From Pedobacter sp. KBS0701 (GTDB taxonomy: Bacteria > Bacteroidota > Bacteroidia > Sphingobacteriales > Sphingobacteriaceae), in assembly GCF_005938645.2 (NCBI RefSeq), contig NZ_CP042171.1, positions 6,076,001 to 6,140,000 on the forward strand: a stretch of DNA of 64,000 bases, read 5' to 3'. Below the pieces are notes generated by a model that was not told the DNA's origin, did not search any database, and saw only the letters and a program-made list of their open reading frames with translations. The translations under genes were made by a program, and so were the position numbers. Below are positions 26,758 to 36,782 of the stretch, piece after piece; the stretch's first letter is position 1, and every line of letters begins with the position of its first letter.

Positions 26758-28296
26758 TTAGTAAGTGTTTTGCTGAATCTGCCCCTGAGATTGGATAACA
26801 TCATTATTCGGAATCTGGATCATGTAATGAGCGCTTTTAACGGGCATGGTGTAGGTTTTTGGTGAGGTTCTGTCCACAGCGCTTAATGTTACGTTATAGA
26901 ACTGGTGTGTAACTACAACATCGTCGCTGGTCGTTTCATTGTAGGCAAAACGACGGATATCGTACCACCTGAATGCGAAAGGAAGTTCTCTGCGTCGCTC
27001 CTGCAGAACTAAGGTTAGGGCATTTGTAGCATTAAATCCCAAATCTAAATCAGCATAACCGGTCACAAAACGTTTGGTTCTAAGTGCTTTGATCAAAGAT
27101 GAAGCTGTGGCAAAATCACCCAACCGTGCAGAAGCTTCGGCTTTATTCAACATCACCTCCGCTATCGTTGGCCCTGTTGGAATTAAATTGAGGCCAAACT
27201 GTTTAAAGCTATTTAATCCAGGTGTCTTCCATTGTGCGGTAAAACCACTATTTTCGGGCATAAAATGCTTGTACCTTAAATCCTTTGCTCTTTCCGTTTC
27301 GTTAGGTCCGTAAGTTGCAATTAGTGAAGGACTGGCATTGAATGTATTTCTGCCTGTATTAAGGCCGGCTGTAAAACTTGTATAGAAGAATTCTGGCCAG
27401 GCAAGGTATTGGGTATTTGTCCATTGACTAAGACTTGAATAATTAACCACATACGCAGGGCCGTTGGCTCCGTCAGGTCTGTAAATAGTCGGGTTAGTTG
27501 CGGGTTCAATCGTATTAAAATTAACCAATTGGGCATTTGTTGTTGTCAGTGCATTATTGGCGTGGCTAAGTGATGCATTATAATCGCCTGTAAATAAGTA
27601 ATACCTGCTTAAAAAAGCTTCTATAGCCGTTTTACTAACTCTCCATCTAAACAGGGGATTCACGTCTGAATAACTTACTAAAGCCTGCGCTTGTAAAATA
27701 TCGGAAAGTATAAAATCATAGGTTTCTTTTAAAGTTGCACGGGTTAAAGATTCGGTATAACTTACCGTTTTCCTCAACGGCAGACCAAGCGATTGAAGCG
27801 TACTTGCATGGTAAGGCTGGCAGTATTGATTTACCAAAGTCCAATAGGCATAACCTCTATCAAAATAGGCATTGGCTCTAATCATATTTTTAGCTTCATC
27901 GCTGCCGCTCACGTTGTCGACATTTGCAAGAATCACGTTGGCGGTTAATATACGTTGAAATGCGTTCGACCATACCGCATCACTTGCTGACGTTTGTATC
28001 AGTTTATCAGCGTCGAATGTATAATAAAATGCACTGTTCAAGTCTAATGCGCCTGGGGATGCATTAAAAGCCGCTAAGTTTATCTCCACATCGTCACTTG
28101 CATTCATTGCCGCGTAATTTGCTGCGAATTGGCTGCTCCAATCAGGCGATGTATTTGCAACATTATCGAGTAGTGCTTGTAACTGAGCAGTTGTTGTAAT
28201 GGAAGCCTGAATTTTGTTAGGCTCCTCCAAATATTTTTTGCACGATGCAAGGCTCACAAAAGCCAGCAGCATGACTGCATATCTAATTTTTTTCAT
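26758..28296 (-). CDS. SusD/RagB-family surface lipoprotein (module B)
   Basis: 512 residues from ATG at 28296 (the frame is open eight codons further, but MKKIRYAVMLLAFVSLASC is the proper lipoprotein signal). Surface-type KK after the Cys. SusD motifs: ANAYFDRGYAYWTLVNQYCQ, YDFILSDILQAQALV, the TPR-like ISKTAIEAF-type segment RVSKTAIEAFLSRYYLFTGD and C-terminal ERRRELPFAFRWYDIRRFAY. It follows susC by 26 bp and supplies the ligand-binding lid. Confidence 0.93.
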   Translation of the reverse strand: MKKIRYAVMLLAFVSLASCKKYLEEPNKIQASITTTAQLQALLDNVANTSPDWSSQFAANYAAMNASDDVEINLAAFNASPGALDLNSAFYYTFDADKLIQTSASDAVWSNAFQRILTANVILANVDNVSGSDEAKNMIRANAYFDRGYAYWTLVNQYCQPYHASTLQSLGLPLRKTVSYTESLTRATLKETYDFILSDILQAQALVSYSDVNPLFRWRVSKTAIEAFLSRYYLFTGDYNASLSHANNALTTTNAQLVNFNTIEPATNPTIYRPDGANGPAYVVNYSSLSQWTNTQYLAWPEFFYTSFTAGLNTGRNTFNASPSLIATYGPNETERAKDLRYKHFMPENSGFTAQWKTPGLNSFKQFGLNLIPTGPTIAEVMLNKAEASARLGDFATASSLIKALRTKRFVTGYADLDLGFNATNALTLVLQERRRELPFAFRWYDIRRFAYNETTSDDVVVTHQFYNVTLSAVDRTSPKTYTMPVKSAHYMIQIPNNDVIQSQGQIQQNTY

Positions 28297-28322
28297 CTCT
28301 AAATCGTTATTAAAAACCAATG

Positions 28323-31300
28323 TTATATTCCGAATTTGAAACCAAAGGTGTAGGCGGCTACAGGTCGGTCAGTTCCCGGCAAAAAGTCCGGGTTGTAACC
28401 ATGGGTATTATTGTTCCAAACCATGCCTAAGTCCCTTGCCTGTACAAAGACATTGAAGTTTCTCAACTTTGCCCGCTCAAATATTTTTGCCGGGATATTG
28501 TAACTGAGGTACAGTTCCTTAAGTTGTATGTAGGATGAACTTTCAATGTAACTCGTTAGAAAAGGTGAGTATCGTGGCCAAATTGTAATGGCTGGGTCAG
28601 CCAATAATGGTGGCACTGTCGGGTCGCCGTCTAACACTTGTCTTACAAAACGGTTTGGTGCAGTTTTTCCAAATCCAACAAATGCACTTCCATAGTTGAA
28701 TGAAGGGTTAAGAAAGTGGGCACCGAAGGTTCCGATGAGTTGCGCCGTCAGGGTAAAATTGCCAAAGGTAAATGTGTTTCTCCATCCCAGGGTATGCGGT
28801 GGAGTTGCAGTACCTGCATAGTGCATGTAACCCTTTGTGATGCCGTCATTACTTGCCAGCAGGGTTTGAGAATTAAATCCAAATCTGGCCCCATTTAATC
28901 CGTAAATCTGCGGCATTCCCGTGGCATCTACACCGGCATAGTCATACGTGTAGAATGAATTAACCGGCTGGCCCTGTACAAAAGCATTTCCTGGCGCAGT
29001 TAAGTTTGCATTAATTGGATTAGGAAAGTACAGATCGGTAACAACATTGTGGTTATATGCATAGTTTAGTGAAGTGCTGTATCCAATACCTGCAGGTAAT
29101 TTTAATGTTGTTCCCAATTGGATTTCGATACCGCGATTTAGAATTTCTGCATTATTAAACTTTTGCGATGACGTACCGTATGCCTGCGGCAAGGCAACCG
29201 TTCCGGTAACCTCGGTACTCTGTTTGTTATAAACGTTAATGCTACCGGTCAGTTTATTTTTTAAGAGGGCAAAATCAACACCGAAGTTGATGGTATGTGT
29301 GCGCTCCCAATGCAGGTAAGGATTACCAAAACTGCTGATGGTAGCCGTGATTGTACCAGTTCCAACATTTGGCGATGTACCAACGTTAACAAGTGCCTGA
29401 GTAGATGTAGATTTATCTGCCGTGCCATTGCTACCGTAACTTGCGCGCAGGTGCAGGTAGTCTATCCAGTCGCTGGAGGATATGAAATTTTCTGCTTTAA
29501 CATCCCAGTTACCGCCTACTGACCAAAATGGGGACCAGCGGAGTGAAGGGATTGAGGTAATGTAGTTAGAAGCATCACCACGAATGTTTAATGAAAGCGT
29601 ATACTTTTTGTTATAGGTGATATCACTTGCCGCAAAATAAGAAACGTAACGGTCTAATCCATAAGATAATGTCGTGTTTCCGCCTTGAATCGAGGCCAGG
29701 TTGTCTCCTGTAACGGTTCCATTAGGGAAAAAATCTACTGAACTTCCGTATCCGTAGGGTGGAACTATCGACGTTAATGTAGCCGGATTGTAGCCATATA
29801 ACCATGGGTATATTGTGCCATCTGTACGGTATTGCGATACCTCACCACCTATAATTGCATTAACATCAAATTTACGCCCTATATTTTTGATGTAAGAAAG
29901 TTGGCCCCTATAGTTATAATTGCTAACCTCTGTATCATTTTTCTGAAGAATCCCGCCTTTAGGGATATAAACATTGCCTACAACTTTGGTGGTATTGTTA
30001 TATTGTAAATTTGTATTAACCAGATTCCTTACAAAATAGGTGTCGTCACTATAATGATTTTTTACCGCAGTTTTGCCACGTTCAATCTGCACCTTTGCAT
30101 CCAGCGTTAAACCTGGTAGTAATTTTGCGGTTAGGCCTGTCTGGATACGGGCATTATAATTTGCCGACTGCAAGTCGCGACCCCTCATTTCCCTCAACAA
30201 GTTATAGCTCCAGTCTGGATAGGGAAATTTATTCATTGGTAATTGCGATAATATGTATGGATCAGGACCACTAGTACCAGTGTTGCCGCCTGCTGCCTGT
30301 TTTGCATAAGTCCCATCCGGGTTGAGCAGAAGCTCATAAGACGATAGTCCGCCGCCAAAAAGCGTAGGATAGCCATTCAACTCGGAAAGCGTTACCCCAC
30401 TATTTTGCTGCCCGTTATACTGAAGAAAAGTATTAAAGTTAAACGTTAAAAATTTCGTCAATTTGTATTCGTTTGAAAAATTAATATCATATTTCTTAAA
30501 TCCGTTGCCGATAAACCGATCCTTATTATCTTCTAACAATAGTGACAGATAAGTTTTAGATTTCTCGGTGTTATTACTCAAACTGACATTATACTGCTGT
30601 GTAATGGCATGTCGCATCAGGTATTTTTGAATCTGATTCCGATTATCTACTTTGCTCAACTCATCCAGGCCGGTATTCATCTCCGTGGTTGAGAGCCTGC
30701 CGTATTGGTTTGCAAACAATAATTGTTGGGCATTGGTAAGCGTGAAGGTAAAATCACTGGGAAACAGGCCGCCCTGATAAAAGAAGCCCGCAGTTGGATA
30801 TATTTTTTTTGCAAAAGCCAGTTTTTCGTAGGCAATCTGATCGGCAGAGTTGGCAATGGTATAGATTTGGTCAAGATCTGGTCTTTCAGACACCCGTGTA
30901 AAAGCACTAACGTCTATCGATAATCCTTGTTTGCCCCTGCCTTTTTTAGTCGTTACAACAATTACCCCGTTGGCAGAACGTGCGCCCCAGATTGCTGAAG
31001 CTGCCGCATCTTTAAGCACATCCACACTTTCTACATCATTTGGGTTGATTGCCGAAAAATCACCATTCATTAAAGGGAAGCCGTCGATAACAATTAAAGG
31101 AGAGCGTTGGTTATTCGTGGTTCCCAAAGTTGAAATCCCCCTGATGGTAAATGCAATGTTGCCATTAGCGCTCTCCGAACCTTGCATACCCGCCACGACA
31201 CCCTGCAACATGGACGAAAGGTCGGTGTTCGGGCGGTTTGCCAGCACCTCCTGACCAATGTGTTCAATCGTTCCGGATGCCCTGTTTTTTGCCAGCGTTT

Positions 31301-31958
31301 GGAAACCGGTAGACACGACTTCAACAGCACTTAACTCATTCGTTAAAACAGACATTTTAATTGTTCCAATTGCAGGTTTTGCCTTTACTTCAACCGGGTT
31401 GTAGCCCATAAAGGTAATCTCGAGAATATCATCTTCATTGATTCCTTTTAATACGAAATCCCCAAGGTTGTCGGTCAATACGATCGTACCTGTTCTTTGA
31501 TGCCTAACATTTGCTCCAGGAAGTGGCTTTCCATTCCCATCCACTACGGTACCGCGTGCGTCAATAGCAAAAAATATAGGTTTAAATAAAGCGGGCGTTT
31601 CCTTTTCGCTAATCACCACCGTCTTTTTTTCGATGGTGTAGGTTAAGGCCTGATTGGATAAGCTGATCTTCAGGGCCTGCTCTAAATCGGTGTTTATAAA
31701 GTTTACACTGATGGGTTTTGCAGATCTTATCCGCTCGGCATTCCAGACAACGTTGTAACCCGTTTGCCTTTTAATCTCTGTAAAAAGTTGTTTAAGCTGG
31801 CCATTGCTCGCCTTAAAGGTAAGTTTCTGTGCGAATCCTGAGGCATTTACCTGCATCATGGAGATTATCAAAACAGCGGTAGTTAAGCGCATCGTGAGCA
31901 ATAGAGGTCTAATACGGGATAGTTGAATACCCCATTTGTAAGTATAAATTTTATACAT
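28323..31958 (-). CDS. SusC/RagA-family TonB-dependent transporter with STN domain (module B)
   Basis: 1211 residues. The start MYKIYTYKWGIQLSRIR leads into the signal MRLTT..LIISMMQVNASGFAQ. Then STN (LKQLFTEIKRQTGYNVVWNA), carboxypeptidase-like domain (GTVVDGNGKPLPGANVRHQ), plug (VVSTGFQTLAKNRASGTIEH, FTIRGISTLG, PLIVIDGFPLMNGDFSAINP, VDVLKDAAASAIWGARSANG) and barrel ending FGFKFGI. The STN domain and nearby sigma/FecR genes mark it as a transducing transporter. The ligand may differ from module A, as the barrel loops are not alike. Confidence 0.93.
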   Translation of the reverse strand: MYKIYTYKWGIQLSRIRPLLLTMRLTTAVLIISMMQVNASGFAQKLTFKASNGQLKQLFTEIKRQTGYNVVWNAERIRSAKPISVNFINTDLEQALKISLSNQALTYTIEKKTVVISEKETPALFKPIFFAIDARGTVVDGNGKPLPGANVRHQRTGTIVLTDNLGDFVLKGINEDDILEITFMGYNPVEVKAKPAIGTIKMSVLTNELSAVEVVSTGFQTLAKNRASGTIEHIGQEVLANRPNTDLSSMLQGVVAGMQGSESANGNIAFTIRGISTLGTTNNQRSPLIVIDGFPLMNGDFSAINPNDVESVDVLKDAAASAIWGARSANGVIVVTTKKGRGKQGLSIDVSAFTRVSERPDLDQIYTIANSADQIAYEKLAFAKKIYPTAGFFYQGGLFPSDFTFTLTNAQQLLFANQYGRLSTTEMNTGLDELSKVDNRNQIQKYLMRHAITQQYNVSLSNNTEKSKTYLSLLLEDNKDRFIGNGFKKYDINFSNEYKLTKFLTFNFNTFLQYNGQQNSGVTLSELNGYPTLFGGGLSSYELLLNPDGTYAKQAAGGNTGTSGPDPYILSQLPMNKFPYPDWSYNLLREMRGRDLQSANYNARIQTGLTAKLLPGLTLDAKVQIERGKTAVKNHYSDDTYFVRNLVNTNLQYNNTTKVVGNVYIPKGGILQKNDTEVSNYNYRGQLSYIKNIGRKFDVNAIIGGEVSQYRTDGTIYPWLYGYNPATLTSIVPPYGYGSSVDFFPNGTVTGDNLASIQGGNTTLSYGLDRYVSYFAASDITYNKKYTLSLNIRGDASNYITSIPSLRWSPFWSVGGNWDVKAENFISSSDWIDYLHLRASYGSNGTADKSTSTQALVNVGTSPNVGTGTITATISSFGNPYLHWERTHTINFGVDFALLKNKLTGSINVYNKQSTEVTGTVALPQAYGTSSQKFNNAEILNRGIEIQLGTTLKLPAGIGYSTSLNYAYNHNVVTDLYFPNPINANLTAPGNAFVQGQPVNSFYTYDYAGVDATGMPQIYGLNGARFGFNSQTLLASNDGITKGYMHYAGTATPPHTLGWRNTFTFGNFTLTAQLIGTFGAHFLNPSFNYGSAFVGFGKTAPNRFVRQVLDGDPTVPPLLADPAITIWPRYSPFLTSYIESSSYIQLKELYLSYNIPAKIFERAKLRNFNVFVQARDLGMVWNNNTHGYNPDFLPGTDRPVAAYTFGFKFGI

Positions 31959-32019
31959 TTGTTTGAGTTTGGTTTAGTTGATCGATTTACAGTATTTATT
32001 GACTTTTTGCCAAACTTAC

Positions 32020-32047
32020 GGCCAGAAGTGTTCCACCACTTTTGGCC
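32020..32047 (-). promoter_or_regulatory. stem-loop in the fecR-susC gap (module B)
   Basis: On the plus strand GGCCAGAAGTG-TTCCAC-CACTTTTGGCC, 11 pairs with one wobble. No T run follows on the minus strand. It ends 61 bases before the susC ATG. Confidence 0.6.
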
Positions 32048-32078
32048 TCTTTTGACATTAGTTAATAGTTCTTGGTAG

Positions 32079-33218
32079 CTATTTTTTCACTATAATCCTC
32101 CTTTCTCTGATCTCAAATTGTACATCCTTCGTTAACTGCAACATTCTTAAAACATCTGATACATTCGCAAATTTAGATATGCCCCCTGAAAAGAGTTTAT
32201 TTCGTACACTTTCGTCCTTGTATTCCACTTCGAGATTATACCATCTCGCTATTTTTCGCATAATGGATTCCAAGGGTTCATCGTTAAATACAAATTCACC
32301 ATTTTTCCATGCTATCGCTTCGGCGGCATTAACCTGCTGAACATTTATTATACCTTTAGACTGACTAGCTTCCTGTCCCGGAGTCAATATGGCATGGTTG
32401 CCCAGGTTTGAAACTACTTGTACGCGACCTTCTAACAAAGTTGTTTGGGTAGCCGCGTCATCACTATAGGCGCTCACATTAAAATGAGTACCTAATACTT
32501 TAATCTGCTGTCCATTAGTCTCCACTATAAACGGATGCATTTTGTCTTTTGAAACTTCAAAATAGGCTTCGCCCTCAAGCTTAACTGTGCGATAGCGATT
32601 TGCACTCAAATTTGTCGGATAGGTTAATTTTGATGTGGCATTAAGCCAGACTTTACTTTGATCAGGTAAAACGATTGCAAAGGTTTCTCCTTTTGCGGTG
32701 GCAAGGGTGTTTAATGTATTGGCACTTGCATTTACATTTTTTAGGTGATAAACAATCTGGCCGTCTGTTGTTTTAGTAATGGTAACCCCATTATCTTTCG
32801 CAATTGTGCCTTGTGAATCATCAGATAGTCGAATTGACTGTCCGTTTGAAAGAAGCAAGGTGGCAGCAATCTTACCAGGAGTGAAATCTTGCTTATATTG
32901 TTTAGCAACTTTTTTATCAACTTGACTGGGTACAAAGTAAATCCATACAGTGAATAAAATCATCGCTGCTGCAGCGGCAATTCCTGAGTATAAAGGCCAG
33001 ATTTTCTTTGTTTTGCGGCGACTTATTTTTGCCTGGATCTGACTAAAAAGCTGGGCCTCCTTCAGATCAGCATTGCCTAATGCCTGGCTTGCCGAATCGT
33101 TTTCAACCGTTACTGAACTGTACCAGGCATTGTAGCGTGCAATTTCCTCATCTGAAACTTTGCCAATACTTATCTTTTCAGCCAGCTTTAAAAGCTCTTC
33201 ATTGTTCATGTTACTCAC
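32079..33218 (-). CDS. FecR-family anti-sigma factor (module B)
   Basis: 379 residues. The cytoplasmic N-terminus includes LLKLAEKISIGKVSDEEIAR, the membrane segment is LYSGIAAAAAMILFTVWIYF, and the FecR domain has GETFAIVLPDQSKVWLNATS, LEGEAYFEVSKDKMHPFIVE and KVLGTHFNVSAYSDD. The DUF4974 end runs from MRKIARWYNLEVEY to RRIIVKK. Placed between sigma (78 bp) and susC (120 bp) as in the other two modules. Confidence 0.92.
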   Translation of the reverse strand: MSNMNNEELLKLAEKISIGKVSDEEIARYNAWYSSVTVENDSASQALGNADLKEAQLFSQIQAKISRRKTKKIWPLYSGIAAAAAMILFTVWIYFVPSQVDKKVAKQYKQDFTPGKIAATLLLSNGQSIRLSDDSQGTIAKDNGVTITKTTDGQIVYHLKNVNASANTLNTLATAKGETFAIVLPDQSKVWLNATSKLTYPTNLSANRYRTVKLEGEAYFEVSKDKMHPFIVETNGQQIKVLGTHFNVSAYSDDAATQTTLLEGRVQVVSNLGNHAILTPGQEASQSKGIINVQQVNAAEAIAWKNGEFVFNDEPLESIMRKIARWYNLEVEYKDESVRNKLFSGGISKFANVSDVLRMLQLTKDVQFEIRERRIIVKK

Positions 33219-33296
33219 AATATTTTATTACCGCGTACAGTAACATATAACTTAAAATGGCCGTAGCACCCAAGAAAAAATAAAATAATATTGAAA

Positions 33297-33863
33297 CTAA
33301 ATTAAGCTCATCAAAAAAGACAGGTTTCCCAATGTTTTTTTGAGTTTTTTAAGGCTGATATTCATTTGATTCTCGACTGTTTTTTCTGATATGCCGAGCT
33401 GCAGGGCAATTTCTTTATTGCTTAATAATTCATTTCTGCTTAATTGGAAAATCAATTTTGCACGAGATGGAAGTTTTGAAGTGAATTGTGCAATAATCTC
33501 TTTAAGTTCTTTTAATTCCAGTTCATTCTCGTCTGTTTCAGCACGGTGTTTTAATGTTAACGAACGGGCGAGGTATGCGTCTTTTACTTTTCCATGCCGA
33601 ATAAGATTAGCAATTTTATACTTCACTGCAGCATGTAAATAGGGACGGAAAGAGTCTGTTAAGTGTTTTTCACGATTTGTCCATACCCATACGAAAATCT
33701 CCTGAACAATATCATCACAAGAGGTACTGTCCTTTAATACAGCATAAGCCGATTCGTATAATGATTTCCAGTAGCGTTTATAAATTTCATTGAAAGCGAC
33801 ATCATCCCCTGTTTTTAGCTGGGCAGCTAACTCACTGTCAGAGAGAAGATGGTAAGCGATCAT
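33297..33863 (-). CDS. ECF RNA polymerase sigma factor, FecI-like (module B)
   Basis: 188 residues from ATG at 33863. The frame is open to 33917, but family members begin close to LLSDSELAAQLKTGDDVAFN. Region 2: EIYKRYWKSLYESAYAVLKD, CDDIVQEIFVWVWTNREK and FRPYLHAAVKYKIANLIRHG. Region 4: LPSRAKLIFQLSRNELLSNK and EIALQLGISEKTVENQMNIS. The C-terminus is again hydrophobic (LGNLSFLMSLI). The ~300 bases between this gene and the lipoprotein at 34168 show no gene. Confidence 0.9.
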   Translation of the reverse strand: MIAYHLLSDSELAAQLKTGDDVAFNEIYKRYWKSLYESAYAVLKDSTSCDDIVQEIFVWVWTNREKHLTDSFRPYLHAAVKYKIANLIRHGKVKDAYLARSLTLKHRAETDENELELKELKEIIAQFTSKLPSRAKLIFQLSRNELLSNKEIALQLGISEKTVENQMNISLKKLKKTLGNLSFLMSLI

Positions 33864-34167
33864 GGCCGGTTTAAGAATACTAAAATTTGAATAATGTATC
33901 AGAACCGTGAATATCACTAAATTATTACAAAAGGCAAAATGTAACCCATTGATTAATGAGTGTATTTATAGCAAATCTGGAAGAAAATGACGCAAGCATA
34001 CTCTTAGTTATCGAATAGCAAAGAAGCACAGTCTGCTAGATTTTTTTGACAAGGAGAGGGAATTGTCCGCTAATCACCTATTGAAAATGTAGCTTAAAAG
34101 TCTTCCTCATAAAATGCTCATATAAGTATTATTAGCTGAACCGGGGAAGTTTTTTGCCTGATATGTT

Positions 34168-34905
34168 TTAATTTTTGAATTTGATTACCGGTTTGCCATT
34201 TACGCATTCTATTTTCTCTACCGTTTTTATATTTGTGAAGTGATTTCCTTTATTTTCAGCTTTGATCACATTAAGGTTTAGCCTGTTGTATAATGAGACC
34301 TTTGCCTTGAATTCTTTATAGCCTGTTGTGAGTGAATAGGGAATATATTCCATGCTCATAGTCTGGTGGTTGATTAATCTGGTAAAACTCCAGTTTGCCT
34401 CACTGCTGCAGCTTAATGCGGAGGTCAGGATGTCGAGCTGGTTTTTGGTTGTGGTGACTAGTGATTTTGCTTCTTCAACCGGTAGGTTCTCCGCGGTAAT
34501 CAGGTAAACTTTATCATTTTTACAATCCAGTCTAACTGGCTGGTCGGTGGTCCACAGGCTTTCAAAGCAGGGCTCTACAATTAACCCCTCTTTATACCAG
34601 GCAGCATATTGATTGTCGGTGAAATCGAGGTATTCCTTTTTAAGCCTTTCATATTTTTGCAGGTCAGAAGACAATATAGGGTAAAACTGCACGGAGCAAT
34701 TGAACTCGATGGTTTGCACGGTTACCTGGGCTTTTTGGCTGCAAGGGATATTGGTTGATAGAGCCATGATCTCGTTACGTTTGGCAACTGCACGCTCTCC
34801 CCATTGGGCAGCGGTGAGTTCTTCTTTTTTACAGCCAGAAAACAACAGGGCAAGCGCAAAGCTAAGGGAAATGAATGAGGTAAGTGGTTTGGTTAAAAAT
34901 TTCAT
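34168..34905 (-). CDS. lipoprotein of unknown function
   Basis: 245 residues. Signal SFALALLFSGCKKEELTAAQ gives an acylated Cys followed by Lys Lys. The mature part has several cysteines (IPCSQKAQV, IEFNCSVQF, VEPCFESLW, RLDCKND, SALSCSSE, KIECVNG) that could form disulfides, and the sequence is mixed alpha/beta. I do not recognise a family. It is a single gene with its own surroundings, near module B but transcribed separately after a ~260 bp gap. The even number of Cys next to thioredoxin-rich modules is suggestive only. Confidence 0.7.
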   Translation of the reverse strand: MKFLTKPLTSFISLSFALALLFSGCKKEELTAAQWGERAVAKRNEIMALSTNIPCSQKAQVTVQTIEFNCSVQFYPILSSDLQKYERLKKEYLDFTDNQYAAWYKEGLIVEPCFESLWTTDQPVRLDCKNDKVYLITAENLPVEEAKSLVTTTKNQLDILTSALSCSSEANWSFTRLINHQTMSMEYIPYSLTTGYKEFKAKVSLYNRLNLNVIKAENKGNHFTNIKTVEKIECVNGKPVIKFKN

Positions 34906-35041
34906 ATCGGTTGGTTATACTGCTTATACGGATAATTGTCAGCTAACGCTACAGCCCCGCCAATAAATAGGCGTTTTATTCTTTTTTTAGCAAAAAGTAT
35001 CAGATGATATGATTGTCTAATTTTACGGAAAAAGGGTTCTA

Positions 35042-35077
35042 AATAGCCCATTTTCGCAAAAAGAATGGGCTATTTTT
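35042..35077. terminator. stem-loop terminator
   Basis: AATAGCCCATT and AATGGGCTATT form an 11-bp stem followed by T's on the plus strand. It sits beyond the stop of the SDR remnant and ahead of the lipoprotein gene start. Confidence 0.6.
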
Positions 35078-35115
35078 TAGGTTAGGATTTTCTGAACAAT
35101 TCTTTAAAAATCTTT

Positions 35116-35423
35116 TTACAAAAAGCACATCCTTTGTGTAGCTTGTTCTATGGAAATTGTTTCGCTATTCGCTATACGTTCCATCATTCGTTTTGGGCCA
35201 CCGGTCATGATCGAGCCTGGAGAAACCGGTAAAACCCGCCCTCCTTTTGGAGCAACTTCTTTAGAGCGTCCTTTGCTGTAATTAATCAGCCCGGCTTTTG
35301 CTGCCGCATAGGGTAGTGTGCTTTCATAGAATGGAAGTTTGCCTTTCCGGTGCCTTTGGTTCCGCCTGTTACCAGGGCAATCTTATTTGATAGTTCGCTG
35401 TTGAAATTAAATTGCATTTCCAT
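35116..35423 (-). pseudogene. SDR remnant with internal deletion
   Basis: Minus strand: FNSELSNKIALVTGGTKGTG (cofactor site) and then, after loss of ~120 codons, STLPYAAAKAGLINYSKGRS (YxxxK site) and GSIMTGGPKRMMERI to a stop at 35116. The two ends of one SDR gene are joined in different frames. The 122-codon frame crossing this on the same strand (35369-35737) is an accident of the broken region. The 337 bases up to the hydrolase gene show nothing further. Confidence 0.75.
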
Positions 35424-35760
35424 TGTATATGTTTTTTGCAAAATTCAGGTATAGCATAGTTTCCCACAAGTACGGCGTTAAGATTCGGATAGTGTAAAAT
35501 TAATCCATATACGATTCGTATTTCCGTATCGCAATAATTAAACATACTCAAGATATTTGCTTTATTATCATTAAGGATGTTTTCGGAGATGGGATTAATG
35601 TCTGATGATTTAATCGATAAGGATTCGATAAATATTTGTTTGTGGGAAAAATGTACAAGATTGTTGTCTGTTTGTCCATTCTTTAGGCAGGGTTCTCTCC
35701 CCACCTTTGTATTGTCAACAAACAACAAATATTTCAAACATTAATTTAAAAAAAGTAACA

Positions 35761-36669
35761 ATGAAAAATCTAATCTTAACAACAAGCCTGATTATTACCT
35801 TAATTACAAGCCAATTTGCTTTTTCACAAAATAAAAGAGTTCCCGCTTCCGCCGGAAGGGCAGAATATATCGAAGTTGAGCCAGGTGTAAAACTTCATGT
35901 AACTGATCTTGGCGAAGGACAGCCAATTGTACTGATTCATGGATGGCCACTTAGTGATGAAATGTACGAATATCAATACCAATATCTGGTAAGGAAAGGT
36001 TTTAGGGTAATCGGTATTACCTTACGTGGTTTCGGTAAATCTGATAAGCCTTATGGGAAATACAATTTTGATGTTTTTTCTGATGATATTTATGCTGTTC
36101 TTCATACCTTAAAAATAGAAAATGCTGTTCTGGGCGGTTTCTCTATGGGCGGTGCCGTTACCATCCATTATGTAAATAAGTATAAATCTGCACATGTGAG
36201 CAAACTTGCGCTATTTGCGGCAGCTGCTCCATCCTGGAAACAACGTGCGGATTACAATTACGGAATATCTGAAGAAGGTGCTGCCGGACTGATCAAACAA
36301 ACCATGACCAGCAGAGAAGATCTGATAGGCGGATTAGGTGCAGCATTTGCGGCCAAAGGTACCACACTTCAAAAAAATACAGAGAAATGGCTTGAAAGTA
36401 TCAACTTATCTGCAAGTCCGTATGTAGTTACCGAATCTATCAGTGCCCTTGGCGATCTGGATTTGCGTCCTGTGCTTAAAAACGTAACCATCCCAGTAGC
36501 CATATTTCAGGGTACAAAAGATCAACTGATTGATTTTACGCTAGCCGAGCAACTACATAAAGGCTTAAAAAACTCATACATTGTAAAATTCGAGAATAGC
36601 GGACATGCACTTTTTGTAGAGGAGATGGATAAATTCAACTCTGAGCTAGAACAGTTTGCGAAAAAATAA
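35761..36669 (+). CDS. secreted alpha/beta hydrolase (haloperoxidase/esterase-like)
   Basis: 302 residues from ATG 35761. This start gives a clean signal peptide (LILTTSLIITLITSQFAFSQ); the frame extends 18 codons upstream without meaning. Alpha/beta hydrolase signs: oxyanion HGWP at 60-63, GITLRGFGKSDKP, nucleophile elbow GGFSMGG (Ser128), acid in TKDQLIDF and catalytic His in ENSGHALFVEE. This pattern is that of cofactor-free chloroperoxidase-like esterases. Expected in the periplasm; substrate unknown. A terminator follows. Confidence 0.88.
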   Translation: MKNLILTTSLIITLITSQFAFSQNKRVPASAGRAEYIEVEPGVKLHVTDLGEGQPIVLIHGWPLSDEMYEYQYQYLVRKGFRVIGITLRGFGKSDKPYGKYNFDVFSDDIYAVLHTLKIENAVLGGFSMGGAVTIHYVNKYKSAHVSKLALFAAAAPSWKQRADYNYGISEEGAAGLIKQTMTSREDLIGGLGAAFAAKGTTLQKNTEKWLESINLSASPYVVTESISALGDLDLRPVLKNVTIPVAIFQGTKDQLIDFTLAEQLHKGLKNSYIVKFENSGHALFVEEMDKFNSELEQFAKK

Positions 36670-36677
36670 TTAAAAAT

Positions 36678-36712
36678 TTGCCTGTAGGTTTAGATATCTA
36701 CAGGTAATTTTC
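36678..36712 (+). terminator. terminator of the alpha/beta hydrolase gene
   Basis: TTGCCTGTAG and CTACAGGTAA form a 10-bp stem with one wobble, followed by TTTTCG, just after the stop codon. Confidence 0.7.
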
Positions 36713-36782
36713 GTTTCAGCCCATAATAAAATCATCACGAAGAATCGTATTTTTATCTTTAACTTATTTGATTAGCCCGATT

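Noticed and set aside
15600..33863. Polysaccharide utilisation loci
   Set aside because: SusC/SusD are present, but no glycoside hydrolase, lyase, esterase or sulfatase is in or next to any module.
35369..35737. 122-codon minus-strand ORF
   Set aside because: It crosses an SDR remnant in another frame and has no protein-like motif.
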